DNA from: Chloroflexota bacterium
GTDB lineage: Bacteria; Chloroflexota; Anaerolineae; Anaerolineales; Villigracilaceae
Reading direction: 5' to 3'
NCBI GenBank assembly: GCA_016235445.1
Contig: JACRLB010000021.1
Span: forward strand, 1-64,000
Length of the DNA: 64,000 nt
In this document: piece after piece, positions 6,556 through 16,305 of the stretch
How the letters are laid out: each line of letters starts with the position of its first letter
Numbering within the stretch: position 1 is the stretch's first letter
Notes under the pieces: model-generated
Databases searched by the model: none
Told to the model about the DNA's origin: nothing
Seen by the model: the letters and a program-made list of their open reading frames with translations, nothing else
Position numbers and translations under genes: made by a program

Positions 6556-7896
6556 ATGGACGGAAAAGATTTGCTCAAGAAAGTTAAGGAAGACAATGTG
6601 AAGTTCCTGTCGCTCCAGTTTACGGATGTGATGGGCGCGGTGAAGAGTGTGGATATGCCGATCCGCCACCTCGAGGATGTGCTGAACGATGGCGCATGGT
6701 TCGATGGCTCGTCGGTGGAGGGGTTTGCGCGCATTCAAGAGAGTGACATGCGTTTGAAGATCGACCCTGACACGTACGCCGTACTGCCGTGGTCAGCGGC
6801 GGATTCAAAACGCGCGCGCGTGTTTTGCGATATCTTCACCCCCGGCGGCGAGCCGTTTGAGGGTGACCCACGTGGCGCGTTGAAGCGCATTCTCAAGAAA
6901 ATTGCGGATCGCGGCTGGATGCTCAACATTGGGCCTGAGCCTGAGTTCTTCCTGTTCAAAGGCGAGAATGGTCACGGCGTTCATCCTGTCCCCCACGATA
7001 CGGGCGGGTATTTTGATTTCTCGTCCTTCGATGAGGCGGTCGTTGTCCGCACGGCGTTGATGGATGCGCTCGATGCGATGGGTCTCGATGTGGAAGTGGG
7101 GCATCACGAAGTTGCATTGGGCCAGCACGAAATTGATTTCCGTTTTGCGGATGCGCTCAAGGCCGCCGACAATGTGCTGACCTTGAAGTACACCGTGAAA
7201 GCGATTGCCGCCCAGCACGGGCTGACCGCTTCTTTCATGCCGAAACCTGTGTACGGCATCAATGGCTCTGGTATGCACTGCCACCAATCCCTCTTCGATA
7301 TCAAGACGGGCAAGAATCTGTTTTTCGATGCGAAGGACGAAGCGCATCTTTCTCCGCTGGCATATTCGTTCATCGCCGGGCAGTTGGAACACGCCCGAGC
7401 ATTGGCCGGCGTGGTTGCCCCGACTGTGAACTCGTACAAGCGTTTGGTGCCTGGCTACGAAGCGCCCGTGTACATCGGCTGGGCACAGCAGAACCGCTCG
7501 GCGCTCATCCGCATTCCGCGCTACACGGAAGGACGCGACAAGGCTGTCCGCGCGGAGCTGCGTTTCCCTGATCCTTCCTGCAACCCATACCTGGCCTTCA
7601 CTGTGATGCTTGCCGCCGCACTCGACGGCATTGACAGGAATCTCAAAGCCTCCAAGCCGTTGAACAACATCAACCTGTATCATCTGGATAAAGCCGAACG
7701 CACCAAGTTGGGTGTGACTGAACTGCCTGGCTCCCTGGCTGAATCTTTGAGTGAGTTGGAAAAAGACGAAGTGTTGAAATCTGCGCTTGGCACAACCCTG
7801 TACGAGGCCTACATGCGCGCGAAATTGGAAGAGTGGGACGAGTTCCGCCTGCGTGTGACGGATTTCGAGATTACGAAGTATTTGGAAACTGCATAA
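6556..7896 (+). CDS. glnA: Type I glutamine synthetase
   Basis: 446 residues, the length of the short GSI-alpha group. It condenses ammonia and glutamate to glutamine with ATP. Visible motifs are the beta-grasp start with VKFLSLQFTDVMGAVKSV, the latch WFDGSSVEGF, metal ligands in GPEPEFFLF and GHHEVALGQHEIDF, NGSGMHCHQSL with the ATP/metal His, and NRSALIRIPRYTEG near the glutamate site. The adenylylation-site region of longer GSI-beta enzymes is absent, so regulation is more likely by feedback or GlnR/PII-like proteins. A strong AAAAGGAG ribosome-binding site precedes the ATG. The gene is monocistronic with its own terminator. Confidence 0.95.
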   Translation: MDGKDLLKKVKEDNVKFLSLQFTDVMGAVKSVDMPIRHLEDVLNDGAWFDGSSVEGFARIQESDMRLKIDPDTYAVLPWSAADSKRARVFCDIFTPGGEPFEGDPRGALKRILKKIADRGWMLNIGPEPEFFLFKGENGHGVHPVPHDTGGYFDFSSFDEAVVVRTALMDALDAMGLDVEVGHHEVALGQHEIDFRFADALKAADNVLTLKYTVKAIAAQHGLTASFMPKPVYGINGSGMHCHQSLFDIKTGKNLFFDAKDEAHLSPLAYSFIAGQLEHARALAGVVAPTVNSYKRLVPGYEAPVYIGWAQQNRSALIRIPRYTEGRDKAVRAELRFPDPSCNPYLAFTVMLAAALDGIDRNLKASKPLNNINLYHLDKAERTKLGVTELPGSLAESLSELEKDEVLKSALGTTLYEAYMRAKLEEWDEFRLRVTDFEITKYLETA

Positions 7897-7911
7897 ACAC
7901 CGCATAGCACG

Positions 7912-7958
7912 AAACATACCCCTCATTGGCGAAATGCTTTTGGGGGGTATGTTTTTTT
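7912..7958 (+). terminator. glnA terminator
   Basis: AAACATACCCC (7912-7922) pairs with GGGGTATGTTT (7944-7954), followed by T to 7958. The loop is about 21 bases. It lies 15 bases after the glnA stop. Confidence 0.8.
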
Positions 7959-8167
7959 AGCGCATTGGATGGCAGAATTATAGAAAATGGCGCGAAAGAA
8001 TCCAAATCCCGAAGGGATGATATTGATTTTACAAGCGATGACACCCCTTCGGGGTCATAAGGCCTTTTGCGTAACATCAGTTACCCCTGACTAAAAACAA
8101 TCATAATCGCATTTTTTTACGGGGCATATATCAGCACACTGCACCCGCAAAAATGGGTGGTAAAAGT

Positions 8168-8293
8168 AAAAATCGAATTTGCTACCGTACATTTTCCTCG
8201 TAAAAAACCCTAAAGGTCTTTCTTGCCAATCAGGAATTTGCGAAGGGAATGGAGACCTTTAGAGTTTGGATGTACGGTAGAGAAAAATCGAAT
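8168..8293. repeat. MITE-like inverted-repeat unit with flanking direct repeats
   Basis: CTACCGTACAT (8182-8192) is mirrored by ATGTACGGTAG (8270-8280). Inside, a second pair of arms near 8205-8219 and 8253-8267 (CTAAAGGTCT/AGACCTTTAG core) pairs with one mismatch. Outside, AAAAATCGAAT occurs at 8168-8178 and again at 8283-8293 as an exact 11-base direct repeat. This nested layout looks like a small non-autonomous element with duplicated target. No ORF is inside. The rest of the 7960-8307 gap has a CCGAAGG/CCTTCGG-type hairpin around 8010-8060 and nothing else recognised. Confidence 0.5.
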
Positions 8294-8307
8294 AAAATCA
8301 GTGATCT

Positions 8308-9339
8308 ATGAAAACCATTCTCTTTCGACAGCACGGCGGGCCTGAAGTTTTGGAATATACAGACTTCCCGACACCCGAACCCAAAACGGGTGAAGTTCTG
8401 GTTCGCTTGCGCGCCGCCGCCCTCAACCGCATGGATGTGTTCGTGCGGAACGGCTGGCCTGGCTTAAAGCTCGAACTCCCCCACATCAACGGCGCGGACG
8501 GGGCGGGAGAAATAGCCGCGCTCGGAAGTGATATTTCAGATTTCAAGATCGGGGACAGGGTTGCCATCAATGCAAATTTAGGATGTGGAAAATGTGACTT
8601 CTGCTTGAACAAGCAGGATAATATGTGCCGCGACTGGCATTTGTTAGGCGAAACGATTCGCGGCACGTACGCGGAATTCATCTGCCTGCCTGTGCGCCAG
8701 CTTTACAAACTGCCAGAGAATTTTGATTATCACTCGTCCGTTGCGGCGGCTTTGGTGTACCAGACCGCATGGCATTCGATGGTCAGGCGCGGGGGAGTGA
8801 ATGCCGGGGAAACGGTGGCAATTGTCGGGGCGGGGGGAGGCGTGAATTCGGCCAGCATCCAGGTTGCAAAATATCTTGGGGCGCGAGTCGTTGTGGTGGG
8901 ATCAAATCCAGAAAAACTTGCCCAGGCCGAATCACTTGGCGCGGATATTTTGATAGACCGCTCGAAAGAAGCGGATTGGTCGAAAGCGATTTTTTTTGCG
9001 ACTGAAAAACGCGGTGTGGATGTGGTGGTGGACAACGTGGGTTCGACTTTCCCGTTGAGTTTGCGCGCGCTTCGCAAAGGCGGACGGCTGTTGACGGTTG
9101 GCAACAGCGCTGCGCCACGCTTCGAGATCGACAACCGTTTTATTTTTGCGAAACATCTTTCGATCATCGGCTCCACCATGAGCACGCTGGCCGATTTTAG
9201 CGAGGTTATGGATTTGGTGGTTGCTGGTAAACTCAAGCCCGTTCTCGATAAAACCTTCCCGCTGAAAGAAGCCGCCGCCGCGCAGGAACGCTTGTGGCGC
9301 GGTGACAATTTCGGCAAGATCACACTCGATATTCCATAG
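8308..9339 (+). CDS. Zinc-binding MDR-family alcohol dehydrogenase/quinone reductase-like
   Basis: 343 residues. The GroES-like N-terminal domain contains GPEVLEYTDFPTPEP and the structural zinc loop CGKCDFCLNKQDNMC. A Rossmann domain follows (VAIVGAGGGVNSASIQVAKYLGARVVVVG). The position that normally holds the catalytic-zinc Cys is Asp in ALNRMDVFVRNG, which is typical of quinone-oxidoreductase-like or enoyl-reductase-like MDR members rather than classical ADHs. Cofactor is probably NADP(H). No clear ribosome-binding site is seen immediately upstream, and the leader contains the MITE-like repeat at 8168-8293. Single gene; substrate unknown. Confidence 0.85.
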   Translation: MKTILFRQHGGPEVLEYTDFPTPEPKTGEVLVRLRAAALNRMDVFVRNGWPGLKLELPHINGADGAGEIAALGSDISDFKIGDRVAINANLGCGKCDFCLNKQDNMCRDWHLLGETIRGTYAEFICLPVRQLYKLPENFDYHSSVAAALVYQTAWHSMVRRGGVNAGETVAIVGAGGGVNSASIQVAKYLGARVVVVGSNPEKLAQAESLGADILIDRSKEADWSKAIFFATEKRGVDVVVDNVGSTFPLSLRALRKGGRLLTVGNSAAPRFEIDNRFIFAKHLSIIGSTMSTLADFSEVMDLVVAGKLKPVLDKTFPLKEAAAAQERLWRGDNFGKITLDIP

Positions 9340-9380
9340 GATTTGATTCATCGGCATATTTCAATGTTGATGCTGTAACC

Positions 9381-11450
9381 ATGAAATTTCTGAAACGATT
9401 CTCACTCTTTGAAGCCGCGCTTGTCGCGGTCATCCTTGCCATTCATTTGTACGCAGCCCTCGCGGATGCGTACAACTTTCCAAACGTCTGGTTCAAGCGC
9501 GATGACGCTTATTATTATTTCAAGGTGGCGCAAAATATTTCCGAGGGATACGGCAGTACCTTCGACGGAATCAACTTGACCAATGGCTATCATCCGCTGT
9601 GGATGATCGTCTGCGTCCCCATTTTTGCGCTCGCCCGCTTCGACGTGATTCTGCCATTGCGGGTGTTGTTGATGGCGGCGGCGGGTTTTCATGCGGCCAG
9701 CGCAATTCTGATCTACAGGCTGGTGAAGGAAAATCTCTCGCAGGCTGTTGCGATTATGGCGGCTTCATTTTGGGCGTTTAATTTTTACATCCACGCCACG
9801 GTGTACCAATATGGGCTGGAGACTCCCGTTGCCGCTCTGGCGGTTCTTTATTTAATTTACAAACTTTCGATGTTTGAAAAAGAATGGCGCACAAAACCTG
9901 TCGCCACGCGCCATCTCGTGGAAATTGCCCTGGCCGCCGCGCTCGCCATGTTCGGCAGGTTAGACCTGGTATTCCTCGCGGCCATTGCCGGGGTCTGGGT
10001 GATTTTCCGCGGCAGGGTCATTCGATACCTGCTTCCGCTCGACATGCTCATCATTTTCGCTTCCATGACCAGTTCGGTGGCGTTTCGCACTGGCATCGAT
10101 TCTTACAACACCTTATATGCCTCATCCGCAGTGGAAGCGGTGATGCTGGCGCTGGTTGCCAAATTGACCGCGCTGTATTTTTTCGGCGCATACCAGCATC
10201 CGCGCGCAAACACGATCTGGAAAAATTTCCGTCAAACTTTCCTGGCGCTCACAACCAGCTTGGTTGTCATCACAGCCATGTATTTGCTCCTTGCCCAATT
10301 CGGCGCAGGCAGGAACTTCCCGCGCTCCGCCTTCCTGTTGGATTGGGGACTCAGCCTGCTCCTGATTTTCGCCCTGCGGCTTGCCGCAACCTGGTTCAGC
10401 AGAGACAAAGCCCCAGCCCAGGAATCTCCATTCTCAGAGTTCAAGGCAAACTGGAAGAAATGGCTCACAGAAGGCTTCACATATTACGGAGTCTTCGGCG
10501 GCTTGCTTGCCCTGTACATGCTCTTCAATAAAATCATGTTCGGAACGTCCAGCCCGATCAGCGGACAGATCAAACGCTGGTGGGGAAGCATGGCAAACAC
10601 AGTCTACGAACGCCCCGCCTCGAACTGGTACTCGTTTTTCGGAATCAGCACACGAGATTTCATCGCCTGGAACCCCGCCACAGACCTGTTTTCGTGGCTC
10701 GCAAAAATGCTCCTCCCCATCATCCGCCGCACAGACATGGACGATGAAAGATATTACATTTCCATGCTCGTCTTCATCCTTGCAGGGCTGGTTCTTGCGT
10801 TTGCAAATAAACGCCGCGCCATCCACATTGGCTCGAAACTGGCCTTCATCCCTCTCCTGGCTGGCAGTGGCATTCACATCCTGTCCTACTCGGCCACATC
10901 CTACGGCGGCGTAAAGGAATGGTATTGGGTCAGCCAAATGATTCTGATCACCCTGGCAGGCAGTTTTTATCTCGACCTGATTCTGCGGCCCCTGCTCAGA
11001 ATAAAGTTCACCCGCCCCGCCTTGCAAGCCGCCGCCCTCGTGGCCGGCGCATTGCTCGCATACAACCTCAATGGTTTCATTACCACGACCATGCGCCACG
11101 ATTATTACAACCCAGGCCGCCCCCACATGGAAGTGTTGCAATATCTCGAAGCCAACACGCCGCCCGGCAGTATCATCGGCATGACGGGCGGAGGCAATGT
11201 GGGATACTTCCTCCACGACCGCACCATCATCAACATGGACGGGTTGATCAACAGCTATGAATATTTTCAAGCCCTGCAAAATGGAACCGCGCCCGCCTAC
11301 CTGCGCGAACACGGCATGACCATCATTTTCGCCAACCCGCAATTGCTGGCCCTCCCGCCCTACTTCAATCAATTCGCGCCCTACCTCGAAAGATACAACA
11401 ACTACGGCGGCAAGGGTTTATTTTATTTGCTGGAAGAACCAAAATATTAG
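9381..11450 (+). CDS. GT-C/ArnT-like membrane glycosyltransferase
   Basis: 689 residues with about 11-12 hydrophobic helices. The first is FEAALVAVILAIHLYAAL. The first extracytoplasmic loop contains FKRDDAYYYFKVAQNISEGYG, whose acidic pair in this position is the mark of GT-C (GT39/ArnT/PMT-like) transferases that use lipid-linked sugars. NLTNGYHPLWMI completes the loop. The C-terminal soluble region includes LQYLEANTPPGSIIGMTGGGNVGYFL, a common closing domain of this family. Likely adds a sugar from a polyprenyl carrier to a protein or lipid on the outer face. A lipoprotein gene follows within 11 bases, suggesting a functional pair. Confidence 0.75.
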   Translation: MKFLKRFSLFEAALVAVILAIHLYAALADAYNFPNVWFKRDDAYYYFKVAQNISEGYGSTFDGINLTNGYHPLWMIVCVPIFALARFDVILPLRVLLMAAAGFHAASAILIYRLVKENLSQAVAIMAASFWAFNFYIHATVYQYGLETPVAALAVLYLIYKLSMFEKEWRTKPVATRHLVEIALAAALAMFGRLDLVFLAAIAGVWVIFRGRVIRYLLPLDMLIIFASMTSSVAFRTGIDSYNTLYASSAVEAVMLALVAKLTALYFFGAYQHPRANTIWKNFRQTFLALTTSLVVITAMYLLLAQFGAGRNFPRSAFLLDWGLSLLLIFALRLAATWFSRDKAPAQESPFSEFKANWKKWLTEGFTYYGVFGGLLALYMLFNKIMFGTSSPISGQIKRWWGSMANTVYERPASNWYSFFGISTRDFIAWNPATDLFSWLAKMLLPIIRRTDMDDERYYISMLVFILAGLVLAFANKRRAIHIGSKLAFIPLLAGSGIHILSYSATSYGGVKEWYWVSQMILITLAGSFYLDLILRPLLRIKFTRPALQAAALVAGALLAYNLNGFITTTMRHDYYNPGRPHMEVLQYLEANTPPGSIIGMTGGGNVGYFLHDRTIINMDGLINSYEYFQALQNGTAPAYLREHGMTIIFANPQLLALPPYFNQFAPYLERYNNYGGKGLFYLLEEPKY

Positions 11451-11460
11451 GAGGATGATT

Positions 11461-12162
11461 TTGCGAATCAGATTTGCTTCTCTACTGGCATTTATCCTGC
11501 TTTCAGCATGTTCGCCATCCCAGGCAACGCCTCGACCCATGGCCTCCCAACCTGCTCCTGTTCCTACAGCCACCACCACGCTGACGCCGCCCCCAACACC
11601 CACCTCAACCTTCGCAGTCGCTCCGCTCGACGATGCCGCGAACACCGTCTACTACTTTGCTCCAGATGTGTGCAATGCCAAATGGACAAACAACGGGCAG
11701 ACCCTGCCCTGCCCCGGAGTCAACGGGCAGATTGATTCTGGATTTGTCGGCTTGCTTACTCAAACAGAATTAAGCCTGCCCTACAAAGCCGACTCCCTCC
11801 TGACCATCCCATCACAGAACGGCAGTTTCCTGGATATTTTTGGAACCTTCCCCGCCAGAGAAATCAACTTTGCCGATTTCTTCCGCGCCCATTTATACTG
11901 TCTGCCTGATACTCAATGCGATGTCACATTCTCGCTGGGGTATTATGACAGCAATGGGAAATTCTATGAACCGTTCCCAGCCTGGCCGTATAAATATACC
12001 GACACCCCGCGATTGATCAACTTCCCGCTCGATGCGCTTGCAGGCCAAACCGTGCAACTCACCCTGATCGTACAAGACAACGGCAATCCATTGGACGATT
12101 ATGCCATTTGGGTGGAGCCGCGTATTTTCAGGCATCCAGATATCTTCACCCCCACGCCCTAG
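11461..12162 (+). CDS. Secreted lipoprotein of unknown function
   Basis: About 233 residues. The signal peptide (RIRFASLLAFILLSACS) ends in lipobox LSAC, then a Pro/Thr-rich linker (PTATTTLTPPPTPTSTF) spaces the domain from the membrane. The remainder has Cys pairs (VCNAKW...LPCPG) and beta-rich composition like a secreted carbohydrate-binding fold, but I cannot name it. TTG at 11461 is preferred as start: AGGAGG (11449-11454) is 6 bases upstream, whereas the in-frame ATG at 11455 touches the Shine-Dalgarno sequence. It follows the glycosyltransferase in the same operon. Confidence 0.65.
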   Translation: MRIRFASLLAFILLSACSPSQATPRPMASQPAPVPTATTTLTPPPTPTSTFAVAPLDDAANTVYYFAPDVCNAKWTNNGQTLPCPGVNGQIDSGFVGLLTQTELSLPYKADSLLTIPSQNGSFLDIFGTFPAREINFADFFRAHLYCLPDTQCDVTFSLGYYDSNGKFYEPFPAWPYKYTDTPRLINFPLDALAGQTVQLTLIVQDNGNPLDDYAIWVEPRIFRHPDIFTPTP

Positions 12163-12164
12163 CC

Positions 12165-12578
12165 ATGAAACGATCCTTTTCTGTAACCCTGACACTATGG
12201 GCGGTGTTAATCACCATAGCCTGGAACATCATCCGTGTGTGGACGTCGCTTGCATGGAGCGATGTGTTGAGTGAATTCTCCGTCCGCCTTGCGCCGGCTG
12301 TCAGCGCAGGGATTGGCGGGATGTGGGTTGTCATTGGGTGTTTCGTGTATTTGGGCATTTGGCAGGAAAAAGCATGGGCCGGGAAAATGCTCTTCGGGAC
12401 TGCGGCAGGTTACTCGGCCTGGTATTGGGGCGAGCGGCTCTTTTTCCAAAATCCGCGACCAAATGCGCTGTTTGCTGTTATAGTAAATCTGGGATTATTG
12501 ATCCTCATCTTTTTTGCCAACAAATCACTATCGAGAGAGGCCTATGAGCGAAGAAACGAAAATCCATGGACTGAATGA
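12165..12578 (+). CDS. Small four-helix membrane protein, unknown
   Basis: 137 residues with four hydrophobic segments: [39 protein letters not shown], a segment around [18 protein letters not shown] and [16 protein letters not shown]. The ATG at 12165 lies 2 bases after the lipoprotein stop. The 3' end overlaps the carboxyltransferase start by 35 bases, so it is probably co-translated with both neighbours. No family recognised. It may serve the cell-surface pair upstream. Confidence 0.6.
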   Translation: MKRSFSVTLTLWAVLITIAWNIIRVWTSLAWSDVLSEFSVRLAPAVSAGIGGMWVVIGCFVYLGIWQEKAWAGKMLFGTAAGYSAWYWGERLFFQNPRPNALFAVIVNLGLLILIFFANKSLSREAYERRNENPWTE

Positions 12579-14091
12579 TCTAAAAGCGCAATCACGGCTT
12601 GGCGGCGGGCAGGCGCGCATCGATGCCCAGCACAAAAAGGGACGATTGACCGCGCGCGAAAGACTCGATCTATTATTGGACAAAGGCTCCTTCCGCGAAG
12701 TAGACCCCTTTGTAGTTCACCGCACTCATGATTTTGGGCTCGATGAGCAAAAGTTCATGAGCGACTCGGTTGTGACAGGCTGGGGCACGGTGGATGGCCG
12801 CCTTATTTATGTGTACTCGCAGGACTTCACCGTGTTCGGCGGAAGCCTGGGCGAAGTTCACGCTGAAAAAATCTGCAAGATCATGGATATGGCAATGAAG
12901 AATGGCGCACCCATCATCGGGCTGAATGATTCGGGGGGCGCGCGCATTCAGGAAGGCGTGGTGTCGCTCGCTGGCTACGCGGATATTTTCCTGCGCAACA
13001 CGATGGCATCGGGGGTCATCCCGCAAATCTCTGCAATTATGGGACCCTGCGCAGGCGGCGCAGTTTATTCGCCCGCTCTCACAGATTTTATTTTTATGAC
13101 CCGCAACACTTCCTACATGTTCGTCACCGGGCCTGATGTTGTAAAAACCGTAACGCATGAAGAAGTGACCCAGGAGGAATTGGGCGGCGCAAGTGTGCAT
13201 TCTGAAAAATCGGGCGTTTGCCATGTCGCCGCAGACAGCGAAGCGGATACGCTATATCTCATCCGCAAATTGCTGAGTTACCTGCCCCAGAACAACATGG
13301 AAGATTCCCCCTTTGTCGCCAGTGACGATCCACTGCGCATGGAAGAGGGCTTGAACAATATCATCCCCGACGATGCCAACAAGCCATACGATATTAAAGA
13401 AGTCATCGGCATGATCGTGGACAACGGGCAGTTCTTTGAAATCCACGAAAATTACGCGCAGAATGTGGTTGTTGGCTTTGCGCGCCTCGGCGGGCATTCG
13501 GTCGGCATTGTTGCCAATCAGCCTGCGGTTTTGGCTGGCGTGCTGGATATTGACGCAAGCGAAAAAGCCGCGCGTTTTGTACGCTTCTGCGATGCCTTCA
13601 ATTTCCCGATCATCACCTTTGAGGATGTGCCGGGCTTCCTGCCAGGGACTTTTCAGGAACATCATGGCATTATCCGCTCTGGCGCGAAACTGCTGTATGC
13701 CTATTGCGAAGCGACTGTGCCGAAGTTGACCGTCATCACCCGCAAGGCGTATGGCGGCGCGTACTGCGTGATGTCCTCCAAGCACATCCGCAGTGATGTG
13801 AACCTCGCCTGGCCGACCGCCGAGATCGCAGTGATGGGGCCTGACGGCGCGGTAAATATCATCTTCCGCAAAGAACTCGAGGCGGCGAAGGACCCAATCC
13901 AGAAAAAGGCCGAGTTGGTGGCGGAGTACAAGGAAAAATTTGCCAACCCGTATGTGGCGGCTTCACGCGGCTACATTGACGATGTGATCGAGCCGAAGGA
14001 AACCCGTCCGCGTTTGATCAATGCGTTGGAAATGCTGAGCAACAAGCGCGACGCCAACCCCGCCAAGAAGCACGGGAATATTCCGTTATAA
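12544..14091 (+). CDS. Acyl-CoA (propionyl-CoA-type) carboxylase, carboxyltransferase subunit
   Basis: 515 residues, standard for PccB/AccD5-like carboxyltransferases carrying both halves in one chain. It transfers CO2 from carboxybiotin to an acyl-CoA. Typical sequence includes [27 protein letters not shown], the N-domain oxyanion region [27 protein letters not shown] and the C-domain [16 protein letters not shown] and [15 protein letters not shown]. The ATG at 12544, preceded by GAGAGG, replaces a longer possible start because [14 protein letters not shown] begins the conserved domain. It forms a three-subunit set with the biotin carboxylase and biotin carrier downstream. Specificity between acetyl- and propionyl-CoA cannot be decided here. 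Confidence 0.9.
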   Translation: MSEETKIHGLNDLKAQSRLGGGQARIDAQHKKGRLTARERLDLLLDKGSFREVDPFVVHRTHDFGLDEQKFMSDSVVTGWGTVDGRLIYVYSQDFTVFGGSLGEVHAEKICKIMDMAMKNGAPIIGLNDSGGARIQEGVVSLAGYADIFLRNTMASGVIPQISAIMGPCAGGAVYSPALTDFIFMTRNTSYMFVTGPDVVKTVTHEEVTQEELGGASVHSEKSGVCHVAADSEADTLYLIRKLLSYLPQNNMEDSPFVASDDPLRMEEGLNNIIPDDANKPYDIKEVIGMIVDNGQFFEIHENYAQNVVVGFARLGGHSVGIVANQPAVLAGVLDIDASEKAARFVRFCDAFNFPIITFEDVPGFLPGTFQEHHGIIRSGAKLLYAYCEATVPKLTVITRKAYGGAYCVMSSKHIRSDVNLAWPTAEIAVMGPDGAVNIIFRKELEAAKDPIQKKAELVAEYKEKFANPYVAASRGYIDDVIEPKETRPRLINALEMLSNKRDANPAKKHGNIPL

Positions 14092-14093
14092 CA

Positions 14094-14205
14094 TGTCATT
14101 GCGAGGGTGATCTTCCCGACACTTGCGCCGCGCGCCAGTGCGGTGAGCAATCCCCTCGTTAATGGGGAGATTGCTTCGGCGGAAGAACGCCGACTCGCAA
14201 TGACA
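14094..14205. repeat. TGTCATTGCGAG inverted-repeat element inside the carboxylase operon
   Basis: Exact 12-base terminal inverted repeats TGTCATTGCGAG (14094-14105) and CTCGCAATGACA (14194-14205) bound a 112-base unit with internal partial palindromes (AGCAATC/GATTGCT). The ends are the same words as those of a dispersed non-coding repeat known from several bacterial phyla. It sits exactly between two genes of one operon and would fold into a long hairpin in the mRNA. Confidence 0.75.
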
Positions 14206-14218
14206 TCAGAGAGGTGTT

Positions 14219-15727
14219 ATGTTCAACAAAGTCTTAATTGCAAATCGTGGCGAGATTGCCGTCCGCATCATTCGCGCCTGCCGCGAACTGGGTCTTGAAA
14301 CCGTTGCGGTTTTCTCGGAAGCAGACCGTAATGCCCTGCACGTCCGTTATGCAGACGAGGCGTATCTGCTTGGGCCCGCGCCTTCGCGTGAATCCTATTT
14401 GCGGGCGGATAAAATCCTTGCGATTGCCAAAAAGTCCGGGGCAAACGCGATTCACCCTGGCTATGGCTTTTTGGCAGAACGCGAAGACTTTGCGGCAAAA
14501 TGTGCGGAATTGGAAATTGATTTTATCGGCCCCAAACCATCCTCCATTGCGGCGATGGGCGACAAGGGCAAAGCTCGCGCAACGGTCATCAAGGCGGGGG
14601 TGCCGGTTGTGCCTGGAACGGAAGCTGTCGGCAATATGACGGATGACGATCTATTGGGAATTGCGACGAGCATTGGCTTTCCACTGCTCATCAAGGCCAC
14701 TGCGGGCGGCGGCGGAAAAGGCATGAGGGAAGTAAAAAGCCTGGAGGAAATGCCGACCCTGCTCCAGTCGGCAAGACGCGAGGCGGAATCTGCCTTTGGC
14801 GACGGGAATGTCTATCTGGAAAAATTAGTCGAAGGCGCGCGCCATATCGAATTCCAAATCATGGCAGATTCGCATGGCAACGTTATTCATCTGGGCGAGC
14901 GCGAATGCTCCATTCAACGCCGCCACCAAAAACTGTTGGAGGAATCGCCTTCCTCTTTTTTGGATGATGAATTGCGCGAGAGGATGGGAAGCGTGGCGGT
15001 GAAAGCCGCGCAAGCCGTGGATTATGTCAATGCGGGCACCATCGAATTCCTGGTGGACAAGGATCGTAATTTTTATTTTCTCGAGATGAACACGCGTTTG
15101 CAGGTGGAACATCCCGTGACGGAAATGGTGACGGGCGTGGATATCGTGGCTGAACAGATCCGCATCGCGCGCGGCCGACAGTTGAGCTACACCCAGGAGC
15201 AGATTCAACTCAAGGGACATGCGATTGAGTGCCGCGTGAACGCGGAAGACCCGTTCAACGGTTTCATGCCGTCCACGGGGCGGATCACGCACAGCATCCT
15301 GCCCACTGGCCCTGGCGTGCGTGTGGATACGGGTGTTTACCTGGGTTTTGAAATCACCCCGTATTACGACCCGATGATTGCGAAGCTGATCGTTTGGGGC
15401 GAGACCCGCGCGCAGGCCATCCTGCGAATGCGACGCGCGTTGGAAGAATATCGCATCGTCGGCGTGCGGACAAATATTCCATTTCACCAGACCCTGATGG
15501 ATTCGCACCGCTTCATGGGCGGTCAATTCGATACGCGTTTTGTGGAAGAGCGTTTCTCGATGGAAACTGCTTCCGGAACCGAAGATGCACAGACAGAGAT
15601 TGCCGCCATCCTCGCCACGCTGGTGGCCCATCAACAAACCGAACGCTCCGCGCACATTGTCCGCCGTAATGAACGGGATACAAGCAATTGGAAATGGGTT
15701 GGGCGCTGGGAACGAATGCATCGGTAA
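14219..15727 (+). CDS. accC: Biotin carboxylase subunit of acyl-CoA carboxylase
   Basis: 502 residues. [25 protein letters not shown] opens the biotin carboxylase N-domain. The ATP-grasp domain has the glycine-rich loop [14 protein letters not shown], the [30 protein letters not shown] block, and [20 protein letters not shown]. It carboxylates biotin with ATP and bicarbonate. The C-domain ends with [23 protein letters not shown], as in short accC-type subunits without a fused carrier. GAGAGG precedes the ATG. It lies between carboxyltransferase and biotin carrier genes. Whether it also serves fatty-acid synthesis is unknown, since no accA/accD is present here. Confidence 0.93.
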   Translation: MFNKVLIANRGEIAVRIIRACRELGLETVAVFSEADRNALHVRYADEAYLLGPAPSRESYLRADKILAIAKKSGANAIHPGYGFLAEREDFAAKCAELEIDFIGPKPSSIAAMGDKGKARATVIKAGVPVVPGTEAVGNMTDDDLLGIATSIGFPLLIKATAGGGGKGMREVKSLEEMPTLLQSARREAESAFGDGNVYLEKLVEGARHIEFQIMADSHGNVIHLGERECSIQRRHQKLLEESPSSFLDDELRERMGSVAVKAAQAVDYVNAGTIEFLVDKDRNFYFLEMNTRLQVEHPVTEMVTGVDIVAEQIRIARGRQLSYTQEQIQLKGHAIECRVNAEDPFNGFMPSTGRITHSILPTGPGVRVDTGVYLGFEITPYYDPMIAKLIVWGETRAQAILRMRRALEEYRIVGVRTNIPFHQTLMDSHRFMGGQFDTRFVEERFSMETASGTEDAQTEIAAILATLVAHQQTERSAHIVRRNERDTSNWKWVGRWERMHR

Positions 15728-15795
15728 ACGATTTACGATTTACGATTTGATACTGGTGGTTGGTAATCCTGAGCGTAGCGTAGCGAAGTCGAAGG
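15728..15795. repeat. ACGATTT triplet run and CGTAGCG/CGAAGTCGAAGG word repeat
   Basis: Three perfect tandem ACGATTT copies (15728-15748) start right after the accC stop. They are followed at 15768-15795 by a CCTGAGCGTAGCG...GAAGTCGAAGG segment, a common intergenic word in this kind of genome. The latter ends just upstream of the biotin carrier's Shine-Dalgarno sequence. Confidence 0.55.
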
Positions 15796-15807
15796 AGAGG
15801 TTGATTT

Positions 15808-16305
15808 ATGAAATATATTACAACAGTTGACGATAAAGAATATGAAATAGAAGTTGTAGATGAACGGCACATCCGCATCGGCAACCGTCTGCTTGAAGTT
15901 GATTTCGAGGCCATCAGCGGACAGCCTGTTTTTTCGCTGATTCTGGATGGGAAATCACACGAATCGTATGTGTACCAGGGCGACGAAGACTGGCAGGTGC
16001 TTTTACGCGGACGCCAGTTCCAGGTAAAAATCGAGGATGAACGGGAAAAGCGTCTGAAAACTGCGGCAGGCGGGGTGGGCGGAGAAGGAGGCGAATTCCA
16101 TCTCAAAGCGCCGATGCCCGGGCTGGTGGTAAGCGTCCTTGTGGAAGAGGGTCAGGAGATCAAGAAAGGCCAGGTGATGCTGATTCTTGAATCGATGAAG
16201 ATGCAGAACGAACTTAAATCTCCGCGGGATGGGACGATGGGGCGCATCCGCGTGAAGGCTGGCGAAAGCGTTGAACAAAAGCAAGCCCTGTTGAGTTTGC
16301 ATTAA
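15808..16305 (+). CDS. Biotin carboxyl carrier protein (biotinyl domain)
   Basis: 165 residues. The C-terminal biotinyl/lipoyl domain (about 97-165) carries LESMKMQNELKSP with the biotinylated lysine at K131, and PMPGLVVSVLVEEGQEIKKGQ before it. The N-terminal part (1-75) is a beta-rich arm seen in propionyl/oxaloacetate-type carriers, linked by a glycine-rich stretch (AAGGVGGEGG). The carrier swings biotin between carboxylase and carboxyltransferase. GGAGAGG precedes the ATG. The stop overlaps the next start by one base, so the CYTH protein is co-translated. Confidence 0.9.
   Translation: MKYITTVDDKEYEIEVVDERHIRIGNRLLEVDFEAISGQPVFSLILDGKSHESYVYQGDEDWQVLLRGRQFQVKIEDEREKRLKTAAGGVGGEGGEFHLKAPMPGLVVSVLVEEGQEIKKGQVMLILESMKMQNELKSPRDGTMGRIRVKAGESVEQKQALLSLH

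Noticed and set aside
6805-7926. Long minus-strand open frame opposite glnA (373 codons).
   Set aside because: It is a shadow of the strongly supported glnA gene and resembles no family.
10434-11372. Long minus-strand frame opposite the glycosyltransferase gene.
   Set aside because: Antisense shadow, explained by codon bias of the membrane protein gene.
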